Source of the DNA: Streptomyces diastaticus subsp. diastaticus
GTDB taxonomy: Bacteria; Actinomycetota; Actinomycetes; Streptomycetales; Streptomycetaceae
NCBI RefSeq assembly: GCF_011170125.1
Contig: NZ_BLLN01000003.1
Coordinates: forward strand, 1,560,501 to 1,624,500
DNA: 64,000 nucleotides
Direction of reading: 5' to 3'
Below are positions 28,844-36,984 of the stretch, in pieces. Numbering within the stretch: position 1 is the stretch's first letter; each line of letters begins with the position of its first letter. A program made the translations under genes and the position numbers. The notes below the pieces were generated by a model. That model searched no databases. It was not told the origin of the DNA and saw only the letters and a program-made list of their open reading frames with translations.

Positions 28844-28873
28844 GGCCGCCGCCGCGGCGAGGCGGCGGCGGCC
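28844..28873 (-). promoter_or_regulatory. Intercistronic GC hairpin between binding-protein and permease genes
   Basis: GGCCGCCGCCGC (28844-28855) and GCGGCGGCGGCC (28862-28873) make a perfect 12-bp stem with a 6-base loop. In this position it would stabilise the upstream message or partly stop transcription, giving more binding protein than permease, as in many ABC operons. Confidence 0.55.
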
Positions 28874-28894
28874 GACGGACCGGGGCGGTGCGGC

Positions 28895-30490
28895 TCAGGA
28901 GCGGCCGACGTCGACGAAGGACAGCCCGGTGGTGGGCAGCGGCTTGAACCCGGTGAGCGCTCCGCCCTGCCAGGCGGTGGGCAGCTTGCGGTGCAGTACC
29001 GGGTAGAGGGCGGCCTCGTCGGCGACCAGGTCGGTCACCTCGGCCCACAGCTCCTTGCGCCGGTCCGCGTCCGCCTCCCTCGCCGCGCGGTCCAGGAGCG
29101 ACTTGGTCTTCTTGTAGACGGGCGAGCCGGCCCAGCCGTACCGCTTCTCCGGCCAGAACCCGTAGTAGAACCAGCGCAGCAGCAGGTCCGCGTCGTTGCC
29201 GAAGACGGAGGGGTCGCCCGGGGCCGCCAGCACGTCGAAGTCGCCCTTGTCGACCTTGGCGTACTGGGCGGGGGACTGGGCGATGTCGAGGCGGGCCTCG
29301 ATGCCGGCCGCCGCCCAGCTCTCCTTGAGCAGCGGGGCGATGTCCTTGACCCAGCCGGTGTCGGTGACCAGCAGGGTGAAGGAGAGCTTCGTCGCGCCCG
29401 CCTCGGCCAGGAGCTTCTTGGCCTTCGCCACATCGTGCCGGTAGACGGTGGCGGCCTTGTGGTAGTCGGGGTGGGTGGGCGGCACGTAGCCGCTGGCGGC
29501 CTCGGCGTTGCCCAGCAGCGCCGTCGAGATGATCTTCTCGGTGTCGAGGGCGTAGTGCAGGGCCTGGCGCACCCGCTTGTCCTCGAAGCGCTTGTCCGAG
29601 CAGTTGAACATGAGGAAGAGCAGCCCGAACGACTGGACCGACTCGACCTTGTTGTCGCCGGTGAACCCCTTGACGTCGATGTAGGGGACGTCCTCGATCG
29701 CCTGCACCCGGCCCGACTCCAGGGCGCTGACCCGCGCGGACGGGTCGGACATCAGCCGCCAGATCATCTTCTTGGCCTTGGCGGGATGCGGCCCGTTGTA
29801 CTTGTCGTACGCCTCCATGACGATCTTGTCCTCGCGGACCGCCTGGACGAAGCGGTACGGGCCCGAGCCGACGGGCTTGGCGTCGAACGCCTTGGGGTCG
29901 GCGCCCGCGATCTTCTTCGGCACCACCCGCACCACGGAGATGCGGGAGGGGAAGAGGGCGAAGGGGTGCTTCAGCTTGAACTCGACGGTCGACGCGTCGA
30001 CGGCGTCGACCTGGTCGATGAACGGCACGAACTGGGCCATCAGGGAGGCGTTCTCCGGGTCCAGGACCCGTTCGAAGCTGAAGACCACGTCCTCCGCGCG
30101 GACCGGCGAGCCGTCGTGGAAGGTCGCGCCCTCGCGGAGGGTGGCCCGGTAGGTGGTCGCGTTGATCTTCTTCGGCATCTCGGTCGCCAGCGCGGGCCGC
30201 GCGACGAGCGTGGCCGGGTCGAGGTCCACCAGCCCTTCGAAGATGTGCATGTTCGCGGCGTACGGGGTGGCGCCGGAGGTGATCATCGGGTCGAAACCCG
30301 TGGAGAGCGGATACGAGAGGCCGGCTTCGATAGTGTCGCCGCCGGAACCCGCACCGCCGGCGCCTCCTCCGCTGGAGGCCGGCCCGCCGCAGGCCGTCAG
30401 GCCCGTGGTGGCCGCGGCCGCGACGCCGATGGCACCGGTGAGTCTCATGAAGGTGCGGCGATCCACGCCGGCTGCGCTGCGCGAGGGCAA
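28895..30490 (-). CDS. ABC transporter substrate-binding lipoprotein (DppA-like, SBP family 5), probable sialic-acid importer
   Basis: I place the start at TTG 30490 because GGAGG precedes it by five bases; the ATG at 30559 has no site and abuts the operator. The 531-residue product then begins with a Tat motif (DRRTFMRLTG, residues 10-19) and a lipobox ending at Cys34 (LTAC). The SBP_bac_5 fold shows SYPLSTGFDPMI, REGATFHDGSPVRAEDVVFSFER and VRQALHYALD. Family members carry peptides, nickel or sugars; the nan genes next door suggest N-acetylneuraminic acid, as for the SatABCD and SiaEFGI importers. It is the first gene of a leftward operon controlled from 30563-30580. Confidence 0.88.
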   Translation of the reverse strand: MPSRSAAGVDRRTFMRLTGAIGVAAAATTGLTACGGPASSGGGAGGAGSGGDTIEAGLSYPLSTGFDPMITSGATPYAANMHIFEGLVDLDPATLVARPALATEMPKKINATTYRATLREGATFHDGSPVRAEDVVFSFERVLDPENASLMAQFVPFIDQVDAVDASTVEFKLKHPFALFPSRISVVRVVPKKIAGADPKAFDAKPVGSGPYRFVQAVREDKIVMEAYDKYNGPHPAKAKKMIWRLMSDPSARVSALESGRVQAIEDVPYIDVKGFTGDNKVESVQSFGLLFLMFNCSDKRFEDKRVRQALHYALDTEKIISTALLGNAEAASGYVPPTHPDYHKAATVYRHDVAKAKKLLAEAGATKLSFTLLVTDTGWVKDIAPLLKESWAAAGIEARLDIAQSPAQYAKVDKGDFDVLAAPGDPSVFGNDADLLLRWFYYGFWPEKRYGWAGSPVYKKTKSLLDRAAREADADRRKELWAEVTDLVADEAALYPVLHRKLPTAWQGGALTGFKPLPTTGLSFVDVGRS

Positions 30491-30562
30491 GGGGTCCTCC
30501 AGAAGGAAGATGAGGGATGGTCGAACGGAGAGGAGGCGAGACGGTCGGCGCTCCACCACGGC

Positions 30563-30585
30563 ACATCAGACGTCTGATGTATGAT
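30563..30585 (+). promoter_or_regulatory. 18-bp palindromic operator with -10 box in the divergent importer/regulator region
   Basis: ACATCAGACGTCTGATGT (30563-30580) is a perfect palindrome between the importer operon and the gntR gene. A good -10, TATGAT (30580-30585), begins at the last base of the operator, which would fill the -10/-35 spacer of the rightward promoter. The 14-bp core ATCAGACGTCTGAT recurs at 31539-31552, before the esterase-sialidase-nan genes. Two copies flanking the regulator gene point to autoregulation and joint control. Confidence 0.75.
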
Positions 30586-30608
30586 GCTCAATAACAGGGG
30601 AACGTAGC

Positions 30609-31385
30609 TTGCTGAGTGAAAGGGGTCAAGAGGTGGCGGTGGGACAGGAGGCGGCAGGGCATACGGTCCCTGGGCCCAAGCCGGCGCGACAGTCACTGCG
30701 GCAAGAGGTCGTGGACGGCGTCAAGGGCTACATTCTGCGCAACCAGCTACGCCCCGGTGACCCCCTGCCGAGCGAGTCCGCCCTGTGCGAGGCGCTCGGA
30801 GCGAGCCGGTCCAGCGTCCGCGAGGCGATCAAGATCCTGGCCGCGCTCGACATCGTCGAAGTGCGGCACGGGCACGGCACGTACGTCGGCCGGCTCAGCC
30901 TCTCCGCGCTGGTGGAGAGCCTGACCTTCCGTGGACTGCTCAGCCCCGACGACGACTTCCAGGTCATGTCCGACCTCGTCGAGGTGCGCGAGCTGTTCGA
31001 GCGGGGCATGGCCGAACAGCTCGTCGCCGCCCCCGACCAGGGGCAGATCGACCAGCTCGCCTCCCTGGTCGAGGAGATGCGCAAGGCGGGCGGCGGCAAG
31101 GGTGACGGCTTCGTCGAGGCGGACCGCGCCTTCCACGCCCTGCTCGTCGCCCCGCTCGGCAACGACCTCATCGGCCAGTTGTCCATGGCCTTCTGGGACG
31201 TCTACGTGATCGTCGCCCCGCACCTCGACGTCTTCACGCACGAGCACGAGGAGGCGACCATCGCCAATCACCAGCGCATCGTCGACGCCGTGCGCGACCG
31301 CGACCCGGCCGAATTCGCCACCGCGCTGACCGAGCACTACGCGCCGGTGCGGAAGCGGATCGCGGAGGCCCGCGCCCGCCGCTGA
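30609..31385 (+). CDS. FadR-subfamily GntR regulator of the sialic-acid locus (NanR role)
   Basis: A 258-residue regulator if started at TTG 30609 (AGGGGA eight bases upstream); GTG 30633 behind AAAGGGG is an equally good start and gives 250 residues. The N-terminal winged helix reads GDPLPSESALCEALGASRSSVREAIKILAALDIVEV and GHGTYVG; the FCD domain has EVRELFERGMAEQLV, EADRAFHALLVAPLGN and HQRIVDAVRDRD. It lies between two identical palindromes and between the importer and catabolic operons. By position it plays the role of NanR, probably released by sialic acid or a ManNAc derivative. A strong terminator follows. Confidence 0.88.
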   Translation: MLSERGQEVAVGQEAAGHTVPGPKPARQSLRQEVVDGVKGYILRNQLRPGDPLPSESALCEALGASRSSVREAIKILAALDIVEVRHGHGTYVGRLSLSALVESLTFRGLLSPDDDFQVMSDLVEVRELFERGMAEQLVAAPDQGQIDQLASLVEEMRKAGGGKGDGFVEADRAFHALLVAPLGNDLIGQLSMAFWDVYVIVAPHLDVFTHEHEEATIANHQRIVDAVRDRDPAEFATALTEHYAPVRKRIAEARARR

Positions 31386-31402
31386 CCGGCTCCCGCGCTC
31401 GG

Positions 31403-31435
31403 ACGAAGGCACCCCTCGGGCAGGGGTGCCTTCGT
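31403..31435 (+). terminator. Terminator behind the gntR gene
   Basis: ACGAAGGCACCCCT (31403-31416) and AGGGGTGCCTTCGT (31422-31435) form a perfect 14-bp stem with a 5-base loop (CGGGC), 18 bp after the stop. This is one of the clearest terminators in the window. Confidence 0.85.
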
Positions 31436-31494
31436 CGTGCCCGAAGAGGGCGGTCGCGGGGGCGGGGGTCGGGCGGCCGGGCGGGCGGGGGCAC

Positions 31495-31555
31495 TTGACG
31501 GTCGCCGCCGGGATCTCTAGTGTCCCGGAAACAAGGACATCAGACGTCTGATTTC
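31495..31555 (+). promoter_or_regulatory. Promoter and operator of the esterase-sialidase-nan operon
   Basis: TTGACG (31495-31500), a 17-bp spacer and TAGTGT (31518-31523) resemble Streptomyces vegetative promoters. The operator ATCAGACGTCTGAT (31539-31552), identical in core to the one at 30563-30580, lies where transcription would have just begun, a typical position for repression. The first gene starts at 31640. Confidence 0.65.
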
Positions 31556-31639
31556 CCTGGCCGGTTGTCGGCTCGGCCGACTCCGCCACCCCCACCCCAG
31601 CGGCGCGCCACGCGCCCGCCTCACCCACCGGGCCCCCTC

Positions 31640-32662
31640 ATGCCACTGACGGACCTCACCCTCGCCGAGTGCCTCGCGCTCCGCCCCGACCTCGAAGAGC
31701 CCGCCGACCTGGACGCCTTCTGGGACAGCACCCTGGACACGGCACGCGCCCACGGGACGCCCCCGCGGTACACCCTCGTGGACACCGGACTGGTCCAGGT
31801 GGCCACCTACGACGCGGTCCTCCCCGGCTTCGCGGGCGAACCCGTCCGCGGCTGGCTGCACCTGCCCGCCGACGCGCGGGAACCGCTCGGCTGCGTGGTG
31901 GAGTTCCTCGGCTACGGACGCGGGCGCGGCCTGGCGCACGAGCAGGTGCTGTGGGCCAACGCGGGCTACGCGCACTTCATCATGGACACGCGCGGCCAGG
32001 GCTGGTCCACCGCCGCCGGGGACACCCCCGACACCGCCCCGCTCGCCGGCAGCGTGCCCGGCTTCCTGACCCGGGGCGTCGAGAACCCCCGGGACCACTA
32101 CTACCGACGGGTCTTCACCGACGCCGTGCGCTGCGTGGAGGCCGTCCGCGCCCACCCGGCCGTCGACCCGGAGAAGGTCGTGGTGACCGGCGTCAGCCAG
32201 GGCGGCGGCATCGCCCTGGCGGTGGCCGCGCTCACCCCCGGCCTCGCGGGCGTCATGCCCGACGTCCCGTTCCTGTGCGACATCCGGCGGGCCGTACGCG
32301 TCGCGGGCCTGCCGCCCTACACCGAGGTCGCGGAGTACCTGAGCCTGCACCGCGACCGTACCGGGACCGTGCTCACCACCCTCTCCTACCTCGACGCGGC
32401 GCTCCTGGCAGCGCGCGCCACCGCCCCGGCCCTCTTCTCCATCGCCATGATGGACGAGGTCTGCCCGCCCTCCACCTGCTTCGCCGCCTACCACCGGTAC
32501 GGCGGCCCCAAGGACCTTCGCGTCTACGAGTTCAACGGACACGAGGGCGGCGGCGGCCACCACCGGCGCGAACAGCTCACCTGGGTACGGGAGCTGCTCA
32601 CCACCCCGCGCCCGACGGACGCCGACGCTCCCCCCACCCCGCACGCCCCCCAACTCGCCTGA
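31640..32662 (+). CDS. CE7 acetyl esterase (acetylxylan esterase / cephalosporin C deacetylase family)
   Basis: A 340-residue cytoplasmic alpha/beta hydrolase without signal peptide. Catalytic residues are visible: Ser186 in GVSQGGG, Asp272 in MMDEVCPP and His301 in NGHEGGGG. RGQGWS (about residues 118-123) is the CE7 signature. The family removes O-acetyl groups from small sugars and antibiotics. As the first gene of the operon that encodes the sialidase and nanA, it may de-O-acetylate imported sialic acids; that role is inferred from position, since sialate O-acetylesterases are normally SGNH enzymes. Confidence 0.88.
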   Translation: MPLTDLTLAECLALRPDLEEPADLDAFWDSTLDTARAHGTPPRYTLVDTGLVQVATYDAVLPGFAGEPVRGWLHLPADAREPLGCVVEFLGYGRGRGLAHEQVLWANAGYAHFIMDTRGQGWSTAAGDTPDTAPLAGSVPGFLTRGVENPRDHYYRRVFTDAVRCVEAVRAHPAVDPEKVVVTGVSQGGGIALAVAALTPGLAGVMPDVPFLCDIRRAVRVAGLPPYTEVAEYLSLHRDRTGTVLTTLSYLDAALLAARATAPALFSIAMMDEVCPPSTCFAAYHRYGGPKDLRVYEFNGHEGGGGHHRREQLTWVRELLTTPRPTDADAPPTPHAPQLA

Positions 32663-32688
32663 TCCGCCCACCGAGAAGAGGTCCGACC

Positions 32689-34158
32689 ATGCAGCGCCGC
32701 ACCGTTCTGGCCGTCGTCCCCGCGACCCTCGCCCTCCTCACCGCCACCGTTCCCGCCGCCCACGGCGCCACCGTCCAAACCACCGCCGGCTTCACCTCCC
32801 AGGACATCGCCACCGCGGGCACCGGCTCCCCCCACTACCGCATCCCCGCCCTGACCAGGACCACCAAGGGCACCCTGCTCGCCGCGTACGACGCCCGTCC
32901 CACCCTCGCCGACCTGCCCGGCAACCTCGGCATCGTCCTGCGGCGCAGCACCGACGGCGGCGCCACCTGGCAGCCCCAGCAGGTCGTCCGCAAGGACGCC
33001 GCGCCCAAGGGGTACGGCGACCCCAGCCTCCTCGTCGACCGGGAGACCGGAAGGATCTTCGTCTTCTACGCGGCCTCCGTGAACCAGGGCTTCTTCGGCT
33101 CCGCCACCGGCAACGACGAGAACGACCCCGACGTCCTCCAGGCCGACTACAGCTACTCCGACGACGACGGCCTCACCTGGAAGCACGAACGGATCACCGC
33201 CGACATCAAGAACCCCGCCTGGGCCGGCATGTTCGCCGCCTCCGGCGAGGGCATCCAACTGCGGCACGGCGCCCACAAGGGCCGCCTGATCCAGCAGTAC
33301 GCCATCCGGCACAACGGCGCCAACTACGCCGTCAGCGCCTACAGCGACGACCACGGCGCCACCTGGAAGATGGGTACCCCGGTCGGACCGGGCGGCGACG
33401 AGAACAAGACCGTGGAGCTCTCCGACGGCCGCGTCCTCCTCAACAACCGCTCCGCGCCCTACCGCACGGTGGCCTACTCCACCGACGGCGGCGTCACCTA
33501 CACACCCTTCCAGCAGGACACCGAACTGCCCGACCCCGCCAACAACGGCTCCATCGCGCGGTTCGCCCCGGACGTCCCCGCCTCCCATCCGCGCTCCTCG
33601 TGGCTGCTGTTCAGCAACACGGCCACCACCGGCAGCCGCAGCAACCTCACCGTCCGCCTCTCCTGCGACAACGGCGAGAACTGGCCGGTGCGCAAGACCG
33701 TCGAGGCCGGCTCCGCCGCCTACTCCACGCTCACCCCGCTCAGCGACGGCACCGGCGCCAACCCCCGCGTGGGCCTCCTGTGGGAACGCGCCGATTACCA
33801 GCACATCACCTACTCCTCCTTCGACCTGGCCTCGCTCGGAGGAGTCTGCGCCCCCGTCACCGTCACCCCGCCCACCGCTCTGCCCGCCGGCGCCACCACC
33901 GACGTCACCGTCCGCGTCGTCAGCCAGAACGACGTGGACCTGCCCGCGGGCAAGGTCTCCCTCTCCGTCCCCGAGGGCTGGAGCGCCCCCGCGGTCACCA
34001 TGCCCGCGCTCAAGCCCGGCCAGGGCGCCAACGTCAAGATCCCCGTCACCGTCCCCGCGGGCACCGACGCGGGCGGCGTCCAGGCCACCGCCACCTACCA
34101 GGTACGCGGCTCCCAGCACGCCTACGGCGACACGACGCTCACCGTCACCGCCCCCTGA
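32689..34158 (+). CDS. nanH: Secreted exo-alpha-sialidase (GH33, BNR repeats)
   Basis: A 489-residue secreted enzyme that releases terminal sialic acid. It has a Sec signal peptide (about residues 1-26, ending AAHG-A), a YRIP motif (Arg51, one of the carboxylate-binding Arg), and Asp-box repeats STDGGATW, SDDDGLTW, SDDHGATW and STDGGVTY on a six-bladed propeller. A C-terminal domain of about 95 residues (TVTPPTALPAGATTDVTV... to the end) is NPCBM-associated NEW3-like and may bind or position it. The start ATG at 32689 follows AAGAGG. It feeds the importer and nanA encoded on either side. Confidence 0.93.
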   Translation: MQRRTVLAVVPATLALLTATVPAAHGATVQTTAGFTSQDIATAGTGSPHYRIPALTRTTKGTLLAAYDARPTLADLPGNLGIVLRRSTDGGATWQPQQVVRKDAAPKGYGDPSLLVDRETGRIFVFYAASVNQGFFGSATGNDENDPDVLQADYSYSDDDGLTWKHERITADIKNPAWAGMFAASGEGIQLRHGAHKGRLIQQYAIRHNGANYAVSAYSDDHGATWKMGTPVGPGGDENKTVELSDGRVLLNNRSAPYRTVAYSTDGGVTYTPFQQDTELPDPANNGSIARFAPDVPASHPRSSWLLFSNTATTGSRSNLTVRLSCDNGENWPVRKTVEAGSAAYSTLTPLSDGTGANPRVGLLWERADYQHITYSSFDLASLGGVCAPVTVTPPTALPAGATTDVTVRVVSQNDVDLPAGKVSLSVPEGWSAPAVTMPALKPGQGANVKIPVTVPAGTDAGGVQATATYQVRGSQHAYGDTTLTVTAP

Positions 34159-34165
34159 CCGGCCA

Positions 34166-34200
34166 CGGCCCGCCCGTCCCGACCCGGTACGGGCGGGCCG
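34166..34200 (+). promoter_or_regulatory. Intercistronic hairpin between sialidase gene and nanA
   Basis: CGGCCCGCCCGT (34166-34177) and ACGGGCGGGCCG (34189-34200) form a perfect 12-bp stem with an 11-base loop, seven bases after the sialidase stop. It may partially terminate transcription or protect the 5' message. Confidence 0.55.
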
Positions 34201-34238
34201 TCCACCCGTACCACCCTTCGCACAGCCCAGGAGTCCTC

Positions 34239-35198
34239 ATGTCCCCGTCCCAGCCCCTCCGCGGTGTCGTGCCGCCCGTCTGCACCCCCCTCGACGCGTC
34301 GGGTGAGGTCGACACCGCCTCGCTCGCCCGGCTCGTCGAGCACCTCGTCGGCGGGGGAGTGCACGGGCTCTTCGCCCTGGGCTCCAGCAGCGAGGTCGCC
34401 TTCCTGACCGACCCGCAGCGGGAGGTGGCCCTGCGAACGGTGGTCGAGGCCGCCGCCGGCCGCGTGCCCGTCCTCGCCGGTGCCATCGACATGACCACCC
34501 CCCGGGTGCTGGCCCACGCCGAGGCGGCGCGCAAGGCGGGCGCGGACGCCCTGGTGGCCACCGCCCCCTTCTACGCCCGCACCCATCCCCGGGAGATCGC
34601 CCGCCACTTCCGCACCGTCCGCGACCGCGTCGACCTGCCGCTCTACGCCTACGACCTCCCCGTCTCCGTCCACAGCAAGCTGTCCTCGGCCCTGGTGCGC
34701 GAACTGGCCGAGGACGGCACGCTCGCCGGTCTCAAGGACAGCAGCGGCGACGAGGGCTCCCTGCGCCGGCTCATCGTCGAACTCGGCGGCCGCGACGGCC
34801 GCGCCGAGGGACCGGCCCCCGCCTTCAGCATCCTCACCGGCTCCGAACTCACCGTCGACGCCGCCCTGCTCGCCGGGGCGGACGGCGTCGTCCCCGGCCT
34901 CGGCAACGTCGACCCCGCCGGATACGTGCGCCTGTACGACGCCGTGCGCGCCGGTGAGCTGGACCGTGCCGTGGCGGAGCAGGAGCGGCTGGTCGCCCTC
35001 TTCGGCCTGGTCGACGCCGGGCCGGAGAGCGAGATGGGCCGCAACTCCTCCGCGATCGGCGCGTTCAAGCACGCGCTGAGGCTGCTCGGGGTGTTCACGC
35101 ACGGCGCCACCGCGGTCCCCCAGATCCCGCTCGACGAGACGTCGGTCGCCCATGTCGAGCGGCGGCTGCGCGCGGCCGGCCTGCTGCCCGTCCGATGA
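34239..35198 (+). CDS. nanA: N-acetylneuraminate lyase-type aldolase (DHDPS/NAL family)
   Basis: A 319-residue class I aldolase of the DapA/NanA superfamily. Lys166 in LKDSSGD is the Schiff-base lysine and Tyr138 in YAYDLP the catalytic tyrosine; ALGSSSEVAFL replaces the GTTGE-type carboxylate loop. Alone the family is ambiguous (dihydrodipicolinate synthase, KDG aldolase), but placement after a sialidase gene and before ROK kinase and nanE genes makes cleavage of N-acetylneuraminate to ManNAc and pyruvate the best call. The start ATG at 34239 follows AGGAG. The stop overlaps the next start (ATGA). Confidence 0.87.
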   Translation: MSPSQPLRGVVPPVCTPLDASGEVDTASLARLVEHLVGGGVHGLFALGSSSEVAFLTDPQREVALRTVVEAAAGRVPVLAGAIDMTTPRVLAHAEAARKAGADALVATAPFYARTHPREIARHFRTVRDRVDLPLYAYDLPVSVHSKLSSALVRELAEDGTLAGLKDSSGDEGSLRRLIVELGGRDGRAEGPAPAFSILTGSELTVDAALLAGADGVVPGLGNVDPAGYVRLYDAVRAGELDRAVAEQERLVALFGLVDAGPESEMGRNSSAIGAFKHALRLLGVFTHGATAVPQIPLDETSVAHVERRLRAAGLLPVR

Positions 35199-36142
35199 CG
35201 GCCCGGCACGGCGCGCGGCCGGTGATCGGCCTCGACCTCGGCGGCACCAAGATCGCCGCCGCCCTGGTCGGGCCCGACGGCACCGTCCTCGCCCGGCACA
35301 CCGGTCCCACCCCGGCCACGCGGGGCGCCGAAGCGGTGCTCGACGCGCTCGCGGCCGCCGCGCAGGCGGTCGGTGCCGACGCGGCGGGCGCGATCGGCGT
35401 CGCCGCCGCCGGGGTGATCGACCCGGTCTCCGGGACGGTCGTCAGCGCCACCGACACGATCCGCGGCTGGGCGGGGACCGCACTGGGCCCCGGCCTCACC
35501 GCCCGCACCGGGCTCCCCGTCGCCTGCGACAACGACGTCCGGGCCGCCGCCGCGACGGAACTGGCGACCCTCTCCGACGACGCCGTCCTGCTCTACGCCG
35601 CCGTCGGCACCGGGGTGGGCGGCGCCGTCGCGGTCTCGGGACGGCTGCTCCACGGCACCGCAGGGGTCGCCGGACACCTCGGGCACCTCCCCAGCCCCGA
35701 GGCGGAAGGACTGCCCTGCACCTGCGGCGCCACCGGTCACCTGGAGGCGATCGCGGCGGGGCCCGCCATCACCGCGTACTACCGGCGGATCAGCGGCGAG
35801 TCCGCCGACAGCCTGCACACCGTCGCCGAGCGCGCGGCCCGCGGCGACGGGCTCGCCCGGTCCGCCGTCGTCCACGGCGCCCGCGCCGCCGGCCGGACGC
35901 TGGGCGGCCTCGCCAACGTGCTCGCCCCGCACCGCGTCGTCGTCGCCGGCGGCGTGCCGCGCATCGGCGCCCTGTACCGGGACGCCCTGTGCGACGCCTT
36001 CGCCGCCGAACTCATGCCGCCGCTGCGCGGACTGCGCCCGGCCGCACCGCTCGGCGGCGCCGACGCCGCGGTCCTCGGGGCGGCCGCCCTGGCGCGCACC
36101 CTCTCCCCGCGACCCGCCCACACCACCGGAGCCCAGCCATGA
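35195..36142 (+). CDS. nanK: ROK-family sugar kinase, probable N-acetylmannosamine kinase
   Basis: A 315-residue ROK kinase with an N-terminal phosphate loop GLDLGGTKIAAALV, a sugar-binding DNDVRAAAATE and a GTGVGGAVAV second loop. The usual zinc motif CxCGxxGCxE is altered here: LPCTCGATGHLE has His in place of the third Cys. Coupled by ATGA to nanA upstream and nanE downstream, it should phosphorylate ManNAc to ManNAc-6-phosphate. Confidence 0.88.
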   Translation: MTARHGARPVIGLDLGGTKIAAALVGPDGTVLARHTGPTPATRGAEAVLDALAAAAQAVGADAAGAIGVAAAGVIDPVSGTVVSATDTIRGWAGTALGPGLTARTGLPVACDNDVRAAAATELATLSDDAVLLYAAVGTGVGGAVAVSGRLLHGTAGVAGHLGHLPSPEAEGLPCTCGATGHLEAIAAGPAITAYYRRISGESADSLHTVAERAARGDGLARSAVVHGARAAGRTLGGLANVLAPHRVVVAGGVPRIGALYRDALCDAFAAELMPPLRGLRPAAPLGGADAAVLGAAALARTLSPRPAHTTGAQP

Positions 36143-36825
36143 CACCCCCGCCATCCGCCTCCCCGCTCGCGGCCCTGACAGGCCGTCTGATCGTCTCCTG
36201 CCAGGCCCCGCCCGGTGACCCCATGCGCCACAGCGACACACTGGTCCGCATGGCCCGGTCCGCGCAGGCCGGCGGCGCGGCGGCCGTACGGGTCAACGAA
36301 CCGGAGGTCGTCGCGGCCACCGTCGCGGCCGTCGACGTACCGGTCATCGGCCTCTGGAAGGACGGCGACACCGGCGTCTACATCACCCCGAGCGTCCGTC
36401 ACGCCCTCGCCCTCGTGGACGCCGGGGCGGCCATCGTCGCGGCGGACGCCACCGGGCGCCCGCGCCCGGACGGCAGCACCTTCGCCGACCTCGTCGCCGC
36501 CGTCCACGCCGCCGGCGCCCACGTCATGGCCGACGTCGCGACCCTGGACGAGGGACGCGAGGCAGCCGCCCAGGGCGCCGACCTCGTGTCGACGACCCTC
36601 TCCGGCTACGCACCGGGCTCCCCGCGCCAGACCCTGCCCGACCTGCGACTGGTCACCGACCTCGCCGGAGCCGTCGACGTACCGGTGGTGGCGGAGGGCC
36701 GCGTCGCCACTCCGGAGCAGGCGGCCGCGGCACTTGCCGCCGGCGCCTCGAGTGTGGTGGTGGGCACCGCGATCACCGCGCCCACCGCCCTGACCCGGCT
36801 GTTCGTGGCGGGCCTCGCGTCCTGA
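36139..36825 (+). CDS. nanE: N-acetylmannosamine-6-phosphate 2-epimerase
   Basis: A 228-residue TIM-barrel enzyme. Family motifs: LIVSCQAPPGDPM at the N-terminus, AAAVRVNEPE, GLWKDGDTGVYITP with the catalytic Lys, ADVATLDEG, STTLSGY, and VVAEGRVATPEQA. It turns ManNAc-6-P into GlcNAc-6-P, linking to amino-sugar catabolism. The ATG overlaps the nanK stop. A loose stem AGGGAGGG (36843-36850) / CCCTCCCT (36878-36885) follows and may end this operon. No nagA gene is nearby, so the deacetylase must be encoded elsewhere. Confidence 0.93.
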   Translation: MTPPPSASPLAALTGRLIVSCQAPPGDPMRHSDTLVRMARSAQAGGAAAVRVNEPEVVAATVAAVDVPVIGLWKDGDTGVYITPSVRHALALVDAGAAIVAADATGRPRPDGSTFADLVAAVHAAGAHVMADVATLDEGREAAAQGADLVSTTLSGYAPGSPRQTLPDLRLVTDLAGAVDVPVVAEGRVATPEQAAAALAAGASSVVVGTAITAPTALTRLFVAGLAS

Positions 36826-36984
36826 CACGGCACCCGGGACGAAGGGAGGGGAGCGCGCGGGCCCCACACCGCCGCTTCCCTCCCTCTCGCGGGCGGCATC
36901 GGACGCCCCCGCGCCTCCCCAGCCCTCCGGTGCCGCCCCGGCTCCGGTGCGGCGGCGCCCCTTCCCCGAATCGGTTGGACCAGC

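Noticed and set aside
30491..30559. Upstream ATG extension of the sialic-acid binding protein
   Set aside because: It would place coding sequence against the operator and hide the Tat signal; the TTG at 30490 has a perfect GGAGG.
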